Source: Sympetrum striolatum
Taxonomy: Eukaryota; Arthropoda; Insecta; Odonata; Libellulidae
NCBI GenBank assembly: GCA_947579665.1
Contig: CANPUZ010000031.1
Span: 248,001 to 312,000 of the forward strand
Length of the DNA: 64,000 nt
Direction: 5' to 3'
The notes under the pieces are model-generated. The model had not been told where the DNA came from and searched no databases. It worked only from the letters and a program-made list of their open reading frames with translations. The position numbers and the translations under genes were made by a program. Numbering within the stretch: the first letter of the stretch is position 1; every line of letters begins with the position of its first letter. Below are positions 44,881 through 57,902 of this stretch, in pieces.

Positions 44881-46419
44881 ATTTTCTTTAACTTAATTAT
44901 AGAATATGAGACAAATGAATTCGAAATATTAAAGAAATTTTAAATGATTACCCTAATTTGATCGTCTTAAGCAGTGCTCTTATTGAAATTACCAAACATG
45001 CCCTGTTCAATAGCTGAACCTACCATTGATTCTCCTGATCCACAATCGCCCAGCAATATTTACTTCAATATTTACCTCTTTCCTAAATATCATGTTAATC
45101 ATGGCAATAGTTTTCCCCTTAATTATATTCCACATACAATTATGTTTAAAATAAACATTAAACCAACCATTGCCAACGGCTTGATGGTTAATGACCAGTG
45201 ATACAAGACCGTCAATATGAGCTAGCGACTTATATATCGAGACTGAAAATGCTAAATCTCGGATTGAATTACTACTCTTCTATAGGCCTAACCTCAAACC
45301 TTTATAGTTCCGTAAAATAGGCATACATTCTTTTAATAAACAAATAATTGAGCTGAATAAAAATATAGCGTTCATCATCAAGAGTACGATTTTTTCTAAT
45401 CTTGTAATCTTACAATAGTTTCAATCCTTAGAACAAAATTATAGCAACATCAAAAGCAAAGACGTTTATTCATTTTCGGTTTCGTATGGCCCTGCGAACT
45501 TTTCGAGAAACACTAAGAAATGATCGGAACATGATGAGTTAAAACCTAAGAGGCGTTCCATGCGATAAAATAATGTAAAATGTTACTCCCGTTTCAGCCG
45601 GAAACTGGCACAATATTGCAAAAGTAAGACTTATTTAAGTTGAAAGTAAATCTAATATGATGAACATCCACTAACATTGAAAAATTCAATGAATGCAATA
45701 AACTTGCCTTAAAAAATATTTAAAATCATATATTGATAGGTATGAAGACTACGGAACGATTCTAATGACTATTGTAATCATTGTTTTTTGTGATGAACAT
45801 AGTCAAAAAAAGTGCATTAATTTACATATGGAATTATGTGCGTATTTCGAAATAAACGGGAAATTTATTCATAAGCAAATAGAATACTCAGGAAAATTAT
45901 TTAAACACATCGAATAGAAAGCCTATTTTTCAAAGCGCAAGGTTTTTTTAAGCATGTCAGTTGGGAGAGGAATACCGAAAAGTTAATTCTAGCGATCATC
46001 GAAAGTTGCACCATTGAAATGATCCACGGAGAAGTAATCCTATTAATCTCACATAACTTGGTTATTTATTTAATAATCGAAAGTCTTATATCGAATTAGG
46101 TAACTTACAAATAGCTACGTAATGGAATTTAGTATAAATTTCCTCACCTTACAGGTGCATTAAGAGTTTTTTAAGGCACACTGGGAGCATTGCTATTTAT
46201 TATTAAACTACTCCTACTGTATTTATAATTTTTTGCTAAGGGCATGCAATTAAATTGATTAAAGGAATTATGAGGACCAATAATTGAATAATGAGAAAAC
46301 TGTCGTTAAAAAATTTAAAATATCTTACGCTCAAGATGTTAAACATCAGAACACAATGATCACAAAAAGTATAATGGCACAATATAAGATTGGATATATA
46401 ATTTTAAAAGAACTTACCT

Positions 46420-46710
46420 GCAAAGGGCATCCGGAAGAATTCATTTGATAACCCTTCGCTAAGGGCAAGTTTTTTATAGCATCCGAGACAACCGGAAGAA
46501 TCATCATCCAGAATAGATCAAAGATTGGAAATAGAAATAAAAACGAATCAAATAAGTAACTAACTCATTATTTACCAAAAATATTGTGCAGTGCGTGTAT
46601 AAAAATAAGCAGATAGTAGTACTGATCGATGTAGCTAGAATTTTCTATGTGAAGTCGAAAGATAAGGTTTGATACTGACATCGAACATGTTTGTGAACAA
46701 TTCAATCTCA
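46420..46710 (-). repeat. partial direct copy of the inverted-duplication unit with exon-like end
   Basis: Aligns with 48410-48665 in direct orientation (GCATCCGGAAGA, CATCCGAGACA, ATATTGTGCA, GTGTATAAAAATAAGCAGAT). On the minus strand it ends in a good donor (TTTGCAG/GTAAGTTC), and the preceding bases are open in two frames. No family recognised. Confidence 0.45.
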
Positions 46711-46829
46711 AAAGCCTAAGTAATGTTAACTGAAATACATCTAATATAAAATGCCATAGCCTGCTCATGTATTACACATTTCTGATAATAATTCCAAAAT
46801 TTTATTGGATGGTATTCTGCAATTAATTT

Positions 46830-46977
46830 CACACAATTAAAGTATTGTTAAAAGTGCTTCGACAGCTTAGGTCATTTCGCACATTGGCTCCCACCGGGAT
46901 TCGAACCCGGGACCGCTTTCACCAAAGGCAAACGCGCTGTCCACATGACTATCCGGGAGCAACCACACAATTAAAGT
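46830..46977 (-). mobile_element. tRNA-derived SINE with 14-bp target duplication
   Basis: CACACAATTAAAGT stands at 46830-46843 and again at 46964-46977. Between them the minus strand has a tRNA-like head: acceptor GCTCCCG paired with TGGGAGC, box A TAGTCATGTGGACAGCG and box B GGGTTCGAATCCC. An unrelated tail of about 45 bases ends in TTTTAACAAT. The anticodon loop does not fold properly. With the long target duplication this marks a LINE-mobilised SINE, not a tRNA gene. Confidence 0.88.
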
Positions 46978-47689
46978 TATTATGTAATGCAATTGAATGA
47001 CTCCTAAGACGAAGACAGGGAAAACTGCAATTTATTGTTAGAAACCATTATTGATCCTACGCTAGTATGTATAAGGCGTGCCTCGTACACTTTGGGAATA
47101 TCGAATACCCTATAAGAGGTATCCTGATTTCTAAAACAAAAAATTAAACGATCAGAAGATGATAAATTCCAGCGGAAGTTACTGAAAACTGATAAGTATA
47201 TCCACCATCACATAAATATTGGTGATTTTAGATTTGGATTCACCTTATTCTCACAGATTTCCAACACAATATTAATGACCTAAATAACTTCATCGATATT
47301 ATGCATTCCTATGCTTAAGTTATAAATTTAAAACCAGCAACATATTTTACAATGCCAAGCAAGCCGATGCTGCAATATCTGAAAGGTATTCTCTTAAAAG
47401 AACAGTGAGCAGGTGATTGATGGGATAGTACCCGACATTGTTCTATTAGTTCATCGATGGCTAAGAAATATGAAAATGCTATTTGCGTGTTCTACGCCGA
47501 GTGAAATCAAGACTAATATCCTTCTTCACTACAGACTCAAACAGACATAACGCAAACAAAACAAAGATGTTTACAATGTAGAAGATCATTTACGAAAAAA
47601 AGACCTTGAAAAAGTGAAAAGACATGAACGTTAAAATGGCTTTAACGTCTACATCATTTTAAAAATCTTAAGAATGGAAGTAATTGAAA

Positions 47690-47945
47690 TTTACATTTAC
47701 ATTTACATTTAAACCCTGCAATCCGCCAGTGGCGCGTGGCAGGGGGTGTAAGACACCAAAATACCTATCTAATCTGGAGAGCTATTTGCTTCTCTAATAC
47801 TTCGCGGAAAAAATGACCAAAAGTAGCTATCTGTCCTGGCAACTACTTCCCTGTATCGCTTTTTTGTTTTCTCTCGAAGGTCGCGTAGGAATATAACTGG
47901 GATGACAATATCTGTTATCTCCTCCCCGAAATCGGTGAAATTTGA
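47690..47945 (-). mobile_element. CR1/L2-like LINE 3' end with (ACATTT)n tail
   Basis: Minus strand: C-terminal SYFWSFFPRSIREANSSPD, stop, then the 3' UTR with CGCGTGGCAGGGGGTGTAAG and four ACATTT units. Same family as the LINE at 28779-29690. It inserted into the left arm after the inverted duplication, since the right arm lacks it. Confidence 0.82.
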
Positions 47946-49789
47946 GGAAGCCTAGACCTTGAGGTGATTCCTTTATTTAATATGCTTCATTTCTGCTTTC
48001 AAGAAAGGAGGAAGTGAAAGTAAGCTCAAATAAATGAAAAGGGAAAAAATTAAAATCTGAAACTGGACTTCAAAGGGAATCCATGGAAGAGAAAACGGAA
48101 TGACCTAATATTCCTTTATCACGGCGAAATTGTTTCCGCGTTTAAAACACCTAATTTCGCAATGATCAAGGAATAGGGAGTCATCCATGGCAATAACCTT
48201 TGTGATCTAAGTATACAATTATGAATTTACGAATCAGATATAAGGCAAGTTGATGAGATAAGCAATAATAAGACTAATCATTTATTAACGAATAAAAATA
48301 TGGGAAAGTAAAACGCCTTCAAAAATATAAAAAGACGAAACGTTCAGGTATTTAAAAATCATAAAGCCTGTTTAAACTAAACAATTGCGTAATATAAAAT
48401 GTCATTTAGAAAGAACTAACGTATATTGGGCATCAGGAAGACTCCGTTTGATTATCATTGGTCGTGGGCTCATTCAATGTCACATCCGAGACACCTAGAA
48501 TAGATAGAATGCACTTCCTCAAAACTGGAAGTAAGAAAGAAACACAAATTAATTAAGTGTTGAACAATTATTAACAGATTATATTGTGCAAAGTATGTAT
48601 AAGAGCGAGCAGATGGCAGTAGCTCATACTCGGATTTCCTATGCGAAGTCACATGACCAAACGAAGATGTTTTGGAACTACAACTTCGATATTGGGAACA
48701 GTTAATTAATCTCGAAATAAAATTTAAAATATTACTTAGAGTACTTCCCCCCCTTTATGATTATATATAATAATTTATATGATAATATATGATTTCTCGA
48801 AGCAAAATCACATAAGAATGCTTCAAACGATCAAAGCTCGTAAAATAAAATTCGAATGTTTATTCAGATCCTTTCGGTAAATGACCGTTCAAAGTATCCG
48901 TGAAAATACTCAGGTAATTATACCATTAAATATTTCCGATAGCCATCTTGGGCAATCAAGTTGAACTAATATAAGGGAAGCCACACATCTTAGACTTCCA
49001 TTGGATTTCAGATTAAATAATAAATAATACATTCGAAATAATTTATCCAGCTATCCTAGACTCAAAAATGAGAATAAGAACATACCAATGCAGCGACGAA
49101 TGTCTATCCGATATTCAGAAACTACACAGACGAATATGATGGACGATAAAACGAATTAGAAATTTAAATGTAGTTGATTTGATTCTGGTGTATAATATCC
49201 ATTACTGAATTTTAACGAATTGTGATGTTATTGCTTTCTGCACACAGTCCTGCTGCCGTATAATTGAGTATTCAAATCAATTCTAAAAATGATGAATCTA
49301 AATACTATTTCTGCTTAAAAATACTTCGAGCTTAAATGCGAAAAGCAGGGCTATTGAAGGCCAAGGACAAAAGGAATCTGAATCAAACGCTAAATTTACT
49401 TTAATTCAACGTAAAGGAAAAATAAAGATAGCTTGGATGCGAAAAAAGCTGACTTAACTGCTAATGTCACAGCTGCAAACACTTCGTCTGATCACTCGCA
49501 TAGATGTTTATCATAAGGATCGAAATATATTTTCAACGTTGTAATAAACATTCAGATAATAATCCACGGTAATTAATGATAATGCGCGTACTTAACTAAT
49601 GAATCGGATCCCAGGAAAGTCCACGAAAATCTTGACGTCATGAATCAATCCCAAATTTGATAAATATATACTTCTCGAATAAAATCAATCAAACAATAAT
49701 TAAGTTATACTTTTAAAATGTTTCGCATATGCTCGAACCTATTGCCTGTACTTACAATTCAAAAGTAAACGGTTTTCCGGTAAAATAAG

Positions 49790-49860
49790 ACCAGCAGCAG
49801 CTCTTCACTGAGTGACGTCTCCGAAGTAACTGAAATTTAAAACTTTAGAAAAAAACGTTG
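49790..49860 (-). promoter_or_regulatory. conserved promoter-like block, left arm
   Basis: Minus strand GGAGACGTCACTCAGTGAAG then AGCTGCTGCTGG, followed by TTTGAATT/GTAAGTAC, a good donor. ACTCAGTG resembles an arthropod initiator and GACGTCAC a CRE. The block is unusually well kept between the two arms, and the copy at 53385-53450 points the other way. Confidence 0.4.
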
Positions 49861-51000
49861 AAACAAATACTGCACTGTGATTGGTCGAAAATCAACTTCT
49901 AGTTGAAACCCTTGTTTTCTTCCTACTGTTAACTGTTTTCATAAGCTAGATTATTCATCAAAATAAAATTTATTTAAGCGCAAAACAATTTAATTTACAT
50001 TTAGAAATTATTGGAAGATTTATTTTAATTTAATATTCTTCGATGAGAATACGTGTAGATCTCCCATGGGATGCGTTAATTTTCGAATAAAAAAACTGTT
50101 TACCTATAATATTAATTTACCAATAATTATTATGAAAAAAGGACCAGATTGAAAATATATTAAATACTAAACGCAAGTAACGTTATTCATTTCGCTAATA
50201 ATTGGCAATAATGTAACGAAGGAATGCGAGTAACGATCTACAAAATCAAATTGGAATATAAACTTCTGAATTATAATTAAAATCAATGATATATTTATAG
50301 TAAAAATGTAAAATTTCCATCGAAATTGGGAATCATCTTTATTTTAGACAAATAATAACTCACATATTATATAGTTTTGAAACCTCAGAATACTTCTCTA
50401 ACGTTTAGACATGAGTAAAGATATCTGTGATGTTATGATTCTAACAATTAAGTTTTCTCCTTAAGAGAATCATTCGAAGGTATGATATCTCTTCTTTTGA
50501 AAGCACAATTATGCATTAGGAAATTAATTCAAATTACATATAATCACGTCCTGATTTGTTAACTATTTATGGTCAATAGTAAGCTAAGAAATTTGGACTA
50601 CAAGTCAGCAAGATAAAGCATAGACATTGCAAGCAACAGAATTTGGGTGTATTATTCATTTAAGAATGCTTAAATTCTTCTCTTTACAATTCCGTTCGAA
50701 GACATGTCAGTGTTTTCAGCAACGAATTGCTCCTGTTATCTCAGGTTCGGTGTCGTCATAGGTATTCAAGGTTTTAAGAAAACCAAAAATTACTTTATTT
50801 TACATTAAAAACGTCACCATTAAAATGATCAACATTGATTAAAACTATACAAATGAAAATTGCTGATGATATATCAGCAAACTGTTGATGATAAGAGATG
50901 ATGGGAAGGAATGTTTCTTACTGGTGATCATTGAAATATTTCGAGGACGTCTACAAACTTTTTTAAAGTGTCGGCCCTAAGCTTGCAGTAAGTAACATGT

Positions 51001-52199
51001 TAGATACGACTGATTTATAGAGTTAATGATGAGATAAAATAAAATCCAAGGAATGAACAACTTACGATTTTTCCTCATGTAATTTGAATTCGGAATATCA
51101 CGTCTGAATTCTATTATTTCAATCAGTATCTCTTCGTATTCTTATAGATGTTCCTATCTCTTTTCGATTGAATTTCATCACGAATCATACTTCCTGGATT
51201 CACGAAGCAAGACACATATGCAGTGTTATAACTGACACACTTTTCACAAGAACAAATATCTCCTTTGGCAATAAATACTTAAAATGCCCACGTATTTCGT
51301 TTCGTTGCACTGGTAGCACAATTTAACATAGGAAGGAAAATGTGGAAGTCACCTTCAAAATTCGAGCACATGGCATTAAGGCAGAGTTGAGAACGGCGGA
51401 AGTCACGTAATCAGATGACGAAGTGTAACTTTTCGTTGTTCAGAAATATCTATACCCACAATCCTTCTAAATTGCGCCCAAAATTCGTCACAATGGCCTC
51501 CATAGAAGTGTCATTTCGTTGTGTGCGAACTTTAAAAGAAAATTATTAGTTATCAGAGTGAAAATGTTTCCACAGAGTGCTTTGTATTTGGTTCTCCGTG
51601 AAATAACAAGGTCAGAATAGTTGTCCTAAATTTTTTACGCTATAGTCTGTGAATATTCGTCGAGAAGTGATTTGTACGAGTTGGAATCTCAGTTTTATGA
51701 CCAGTGCCATTTTCGAAAAGTGAGTAGAAGTTTTTCTGTGATGACAGTGCTCCGTAGTGCTTATAGTTTATAACTTTTTTCCGAGAATAGTAGTGCTTAT
51801 AAAAGTAAAGAGGACACGAGTATTCCATCCGCATAACACGATGTCTATCGCAAAGGAATGGCTAATGCTCCACATCAACAAGATGGACGAAAAGTATTGA
51901 ATTGAACTGGTGCTGGAGGTTAATGTGTGCGATATTCCATTGCATGGCTTACATCAAGCACTTATATTACAAGAATGTGAAGGTAAGTGCAACAATTCCA
52001 CAGATGAACGTGTTGTACAATTTTTTGCACAAAAATAAGTTAAGTAACTAAAAGTCGAACGTATTCACTGAAAGAGTTTTAAGTTTGAGAGTAAGTGCAA
52101 AGACCCAGCGAATCCATCAAGTTATTTAACAATCATTGCAACTACTTGGAAGCTACTAAAAAGTGTATTTAAGTCAATTTACAAGTACATATAAATAAA
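51001..52199. other. unpaired centre of the inverted duplication
   Basis: No matching reverse copy seen. ATG at 51841 opens a 19-codon frame and a GTAAGTGC donor follows at 51983, but a stop intervenes. No gene is claimed. Confidence 0.4.
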
Positions 52200-55100
52200 T
52201 TACTTTGAATCTTGCTTAGACATATCTGCCTCTTAACCCTTTCATTAATTAATACTCTATTCAAATTCGTCACTGCGAACGCTGTATGAATAATGTAACT
52301 TCTTCACCGATAGTCAAAGAATTCTTTTAAGAGGAATGATATGCCTACTTAGGTAATATGTAAAAGTTGGTAGTTTACTGGAAATAATAATAAAAAGAGG
52401 TAAACTATACCTTAACCCCTTTCACTAATGTACACGTAAAATGAAAGAATTTTGAAGCTGTAAACTTTGGCATACTGTTTGTCAAAGAAAGGAATTCTTG
52501 GGTTCCTCAATAGCTTCTTATGAATGGACCTGAGATAACCGAAGGAATTCGGAATTGAAAAAAACGAACGTCTTCGGCTGGAATTGTAAAGAGGGAAATG
52601 TGGAGATTCCCAAATGAATAATACGACAAATATAAGTCACAAAAATTCCCACTCTGCAATCTCGCTAAATAGAAATCCACACTTCTTAGCTTCTTCTTGT
52701 CCATGAGGAATATAATGTTTTGGATGTAATTATATGTAATGTGAATAAATTCCTGAAACCTAGCATGTTGATTTCCTAAAGAAAAGATTAAGTATTATAG
52801 CTTTGAGTGGCTCGTTTGGATTGCTAGATGCATAACATCGCATCTTTCTTCACATCTCAGAGTCAGAAAGGTATTCCGAGGTTTCAAAAGTAAATCTAAT
52901 ATCTGTAGGCCTAATATATAGGTTATTTCCTAATTCGATGAAATTTTGACACTTTAACTGAATTTGCCTCATTTTCAACTACATTTTAATATTTGGATTC
53001 AATATTGCAGATCGTCCCTCGCATTCCTATTTCATTTATTTTATAACGGGACATTATACAAAATAATTAGCAAATTATTAGTATGTTAATATCTTTGGTA
53101 AACAGTATTTTATCTGAGAAATAACGAATTCCAGGGGACGGGAAATCTATGGGAATTATAATCAAGGAATTTAGAAATTAAAGTTAATCTTCCGAGAATT
53201 TTTAAATTTAAATTAAATTGTTTTGCACTTAAATCTAATTTGTTTCGAAGAATATTATAGTTTTTTATAATTAATAACAGTATGGGGAAAACTGGGGGTT
53301 CAACTGAAAGTTAATCGTCGACCAATCACAGTGCAGTATTTGTATCAACTGTTTTTTCGAAACTTTTGAACTTCAGTTGCTTCGAAGACGTCACCAAGTG
53401 AAGAGCTGCTGCTGATCTTTTTCCCGGAAAACCGTTAACTTTTGAATTGTGGCAGTACCATAATTTCGAAATCAGGTATATGCGAGCTTGCGAAATATCA
53501 GACTTTGACTTCATTATTACTTCATTGATTTTAATCGAAGAGTATAAATTCATTTAATTGTAGAATATTTCCTGTCGTCAAGATTTTCGTGGACTTTGCG
53601 GGGGATCTCCTATATTTGGTAAGTCTGTGCATAATCATAATTTACTCTAGATTGTGTTTCTATAAAAATATCATATCGATCTTTATAATAAACGTATTTT
53701 GTGGGTGACGAGATAAAGTGTTTGTAGCTAAGACATTGGCAGTTTCGTCGGCAATTTCTCCTATCAATATTACTTTTCTTTTTATTTAACCTTGACTTAA
53801 AGTAAAGCAAACGTTTACAATTCAGGTTTTATTTCATCAAGCCTGATTTCTGTCTTTAAGCTCGTTTTCGTCAACGGAAGTCGTTTTAAGAGTTGCAATT
53901 GCTCGAATTGATTTAACACTCAAATATATTTCAATGAGTCTTTGTACTTCAAACAAAAATATCGCAGATCAATAGAAGTCAATCATAGATATTATCTGCC
54001 GGAATCAAACTGGATTTGCGTCAAATCATAATTTCATCATCCATTTCATAAATGTTAAATTTCCATCTTCCTATCCGTCTTTAAAAATTTGATTCAAAAA
54101 TCAACAAATATGTAATCCTTAATAATATGTGGATATTCGTTTGCGCTGAATTGGTATATTCTTATCGTCGTATTCAAATAAAGAAAAGCTAACTAAATTA
54201 TTTCGAAATCAATCAGGTGTACTTCATCTTACAATCTAAAGACCAATGTCAATTAACGGGTTTTTTTAATTGAATTACAACTAAGTTTTTTCCTATCCGT
54301 TAATTTTTAAATTATTAATACCGGCAAACCGTGCTTTCGACATAAGATACAAATATAAGTTGCATGTAATACATGGATAATACGTAGATACTGATCGTGT
54401 CTTAATGAGAGTGTTTGTATTTTCACCCTTTAATCATGACAAGTTATTAGTTAGGAATTCATTATATTAAATTTAACGCATTTCTATTGGATATCTGCTA
54501 TTATATTTTTGTTTTAAACAGAACTACTGAAATTTAATTTCGGAAGTTTTATTGATATTATTTTATAATTATTTCAGTAAATAGGAAATATTGGAATGAG
54601 ATTTGAATTGAAATTGACAATCATTTACCTTTTTTAGCATTATTTTTATTCAATCAATATTAAATTTTCAATCCGCTTAAATGTTTTCCTTAGCATTTTA
54701 AACATTGATTGAACAAATTGGCTAAAGCATTTTTTCTTAGATGCCTTTATTTTAGTAAAGGTGTATCTGTTTTTGACATTGACTAAATTTATTGTTTTGA
54801 ATCCCGAAGAGATAACGTCTTCGAATGTGTTATCAGACAATATTTTCTGTGGATAGTGAATTATTCGATTCTTTCTTTTTTCTACTTTTAAGGGAATGAA
54901 TTCTGTCGCTGTTAGATGATGTGGTGTCTCAGGCGTAATACTGAAAGTGCGTTCAACGAAGGAATTCTCCCGGATGCCCAATACTGGTCAGTGCTTTCAA
55001 AATACTATCATCTATCATGTAGCACTTAGTTTAAACCGTTGTTTTCTCATTTATTAGAAAACTTGAGCGATGTAGATTTGTAATTGCATATTACTTTGTC

Positions 55101-56190
55101 TATATTTATTCGTTTATAAATTATTAGTCTAATAGAATGTGTATACATCATCAACTATACTCATATTCGATTTATAAATTAATTATTGATTACATAGACG
55201 ACAAAGATTACGATAGTTTGCAATGGATGACTCCGTATTTATTAGCATTTCGTACTTAGGTTTTGCAATCGTGGAAACAATTTCGCCGTGGTGAGAGCGA
55301 ATTCTATTATGCAATTGTATTTTCCCTTTCATTCCTTCCCTTTTAACTCTAGCTCCAGCTTTCAGTTTCTTCCCTATTCATTAGCTTACTTTCACATTCT
55401 CATTTTTTGTAAGCAGAACTCAAGCTTGTTAAGTAAAGGAATTCGGAAACACCTCAATCTTTAGTCCTCCTTAAATTTCAATCACTTCCATAGTTAAGAT
55501 TTTTAAAGTGATGTAGCCAATAGAGCCATTTTCGCCGTCATGTCTTTTAACGATTTCAAGGTCTTGCTTTCGTAAATGATCCCCGACATTGTAAACAACT
55601 ATACTTAATTTTGTTAGCGTTATTTTTTCACCAGTCTGTATTGAAGCTAATAAGGAGAATTGTCTTTATAGCACTCGCCGTAGCGTATGGAACTAGAGTT
55701 TCATAATTTCTTGGCTATCGATGAACTAATAGAACAATGTCAGTTAGTATACTGACCATTGTTTCTGATCATTCCTCCTCCTCCCTTCTTTTTTAACAGA
55801 TAGAGAATCCTTTTCATTTGTTGCATCTTTGGCTTCCTTGAAATTGTTAAACACTTTGTTTGTTTAAAATTTATAACTTAAGCATAAAAACGCATTAAGT
55901 CGATGAAGGTTATTTAACTCATTAAATTTACTTTTACTGTGGTACCTTCGGCTTCAATGACTCTAATAAAGGAAACCACCTTTATAAAGAAATTATCTAC
56001 CATTAAAATCATCAATAGTTTAGTATTTCTCGATATATTTATCCGTTTTCAGTAACTTCAGCAAGAATTTATCAATGTATGATCATTTATTGTTTTTTTT
56101 ACTAATCAGATCAATTCTGAATATTTGATTTTCGTAGTTTACGAGGCGCGACTAATCAATGCTAACGTAGGATTCATTCATGTTTTATAA
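52200..56190. repeat. right arm of a long inverted duplication
   Basis: Reverse partner of 47030-51000. The best-kept blocks are near 52550, 53290-53450, 54950-55430 and 55480-55620. The minus frame at 54646-54981 (111 codons) has no domain and no counterpart kept open in the other arm, so it is not called a gene. The Ty3/Gypsy element lies just outside its end. Confidence 0.75.
53385..53455 (+). promoter_or_regulatory. conserved promoter-like block, right arm
   Basis: GAAGACGTCACCAAGTGAAG then AGCTGCTGCTGA mirrors the left-arm block at 49790-49860. Transcription from the two would diverge from the centre. Here the donor after TTTGAATT is changed to GTGGCAG, so splicing may be lost. Confidence 0.35.
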
Positions 56191-57176
56191 CAATAAAATG
56201 CGGTTAAATGGATTTGTCATCAATTATCTCGACTCTCAAATAACATTTTTATCGCAAAGATTTCTCCGTTAGATTGTGTCTCCGCCGTAGTCATGAAATA
56301 TTAATCAAATTAGAACTATAGTAAGTTACAACTTATAAGACTACTCAACGCAGCGAAATTGAGCAATATTTCCTTGATTTCATTTTCACGAGTAATATTT
56401 TTATTCATAAAAAATTATTTTGTAAATCCGAATTACTATTATGAATTGGAATTTGTGCCACCTTATTTTTCTGTACTCGGAAAGAACTGAAAAATATTCG
56501 GTAACTCAATAACTACTCTGAACAGCAATCAGCTCGGGATATCGAACATCGGAAAATCAATCAGAGAATGAGTTTCAACCATAAATATAATAAGTAATAA
56601 TATTAAGAGGTCAAACAATATCATACAACAAAATAACACTTTAAATTGAACTGCTCATTTACAATTAGTACAAAATCACCCAATACGAACGTCGATTCGG
56701 GAAGACTCCGAATTCACAAGACGTCGAAACATTCTCTCCTCACAACAACCTTCTTCAAGAAGTCTCTTAGCAGAAGTGTCTTAGAACAATCCCCACTTCT
56801 CACACCAGAACCAATCTAGACTCGCCCTTGAGTTCACGGTCACACAGTGAACGGGACAGGCTGGCTGGCACGCCTTTCACACGTAACCGCGGAATAATCT
56901 CCGTTCGAACTTTTGACTCTTGGCAAAGATTTTGTATTCTTCCACCATTTGGCATAAAAAGCGAACAGGAGTCGAAGGCGCCACCCTTCGCCACCCTAAG
57001 TCACCATAAGTCAGATTCACTCTGGTCACTCCGGTCACGCCGTCACGTCGGCACGAAATTATCGACGAAATTGCCACATCCCCCCTTGCTTTTTGGAAAA
57101 AAATATGTCCATCTTCTTTTTTCAAACAAACGAAGGGTTCATAGTTCTTTAATTGAGCCAATTGGGATAAGTTCAC

Positions 57177-57305
57177 TGGCTATCAATAGGGAACACAATG
57201 GCACTGTCTTAATTATGATGGCCAGAAAGAAGTAACTGAGTTAACTGGACATCAACTAGGCACACAATAGCATTGTCTCTTTTATGATGCCCAGAAAGAA
57301 ATAAC
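57177..57305. repeat. tandem ~68-bp duplication inside the LTR
   Basis: CTGGCTATCAATAGGG... and CTGGACATCAACTAGG... each continue CACAATGGCACTGTCT or CACAATAGCATTGTCT and end CCAGAAAGAA(G/A)TAAC. The same pair occurs at 63309-63437 in the other LTR. Confidence 0.85.
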
Positions 57306-57818
57306 AATGTCGCTTGATCACAATATCACACCAGTGGCAGTCTCTATAGATTCATTATATTCCAAGCACATTGTTTAGGCATCAACAATTTAGAAATTAA
57401 TTGTAACAAATATAAATGTGATATCATAATTATTAACTTAACTATCAATTAATTATATAATTGGCAGGATTAAACCCTTTTCAGTAGTGCAATTACAGAA
57501 AATAACCTTAGTAAATATAGAATGGAAGGCATATTTATTGGCAATACACTTTTTGCCAGAAATTAGGGCCAAAATTACACTAAATGAAAACATTGTGGAC
57601 TGAGATGAGTTCCAAAGGGTTGGAATAACTTTCAGTCAAGAAGACAAGAGAGCAACAGAAAGACTTTTCTGTTTATTAACAAAAACTTCCATTTTACAAA
57701 ATTGGGTGCCCGATTCTTTGGAAAACACAGAAATATTTGTTATTTACGAATTATCATTAGTTTAATTATGTGGGGCAATAGATAAAATAACAAATGGTGT
57801 CCTTGAATATTAACAAAG

Positions 57819-57902
57819 GAGCAGAACAAATATAATAACTCAATTACAATAAATGCCAAATGAGCAGAACAAATATAAGAAATCATTTAAATGAATGCCA
57901 AG
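57819..57902. repeat. tandem ~42-bp duplication inside the LTR
   Basis: GAGCAGAACAAATATAA occurs at 57819 and 57862, each followed by a TCA(A/T)TT tract and AATGCCA. The second unit of the other LTR is cut off by the window end. Confidence 0.8.

Larger units (their letters stand above)
47030..51000. repeat. left arm of a long inverted duplication
   Basis: It pairs in reverse with 52200-56190 at many points: 47040-47240 with 56000-56170, 47560-47690 with 55480-55620, 47990-48460 with 54950-55430, 49730-49910 with 53290-53450, and 50690-50770 with 52500-52600. The coordinate sums stay near 103.2-103.4 kb, so the arms are collinear about a centre near 51.6 kb. By eye, identity in matched blocks is roughly 70-80%, so the event is old. 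The LINE fragment at 47690 is unique to this arm. Confidence 0.78.

Noticed and set aside
46884..46963. A functional tRNA gene on the minus strand
   Set aside because: Acceptor and T arms are good, but the anticodon stem-loop does not fold with a seven-base loop, and target duplications with a SINE tail explain it better.
51841..51982. First exon starting at ATG 51841 with donor GTAAGTGC
   Set aside because: A stop follows after 19 codons and no downstream exon or conserved motif was found.
54646..54981. 111-codon minus-strand frame in the right arm
   Set aside because: No domain and not open in the matching part of the left arm.
56828..57235. 135-codon and 99-codon frames on opposite strands, repeated at 62960-63367
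   Set aside because: They lie inside the LTR, occur in both copies and have no domain. Their identity reflects LTR identity, not coding constraint.
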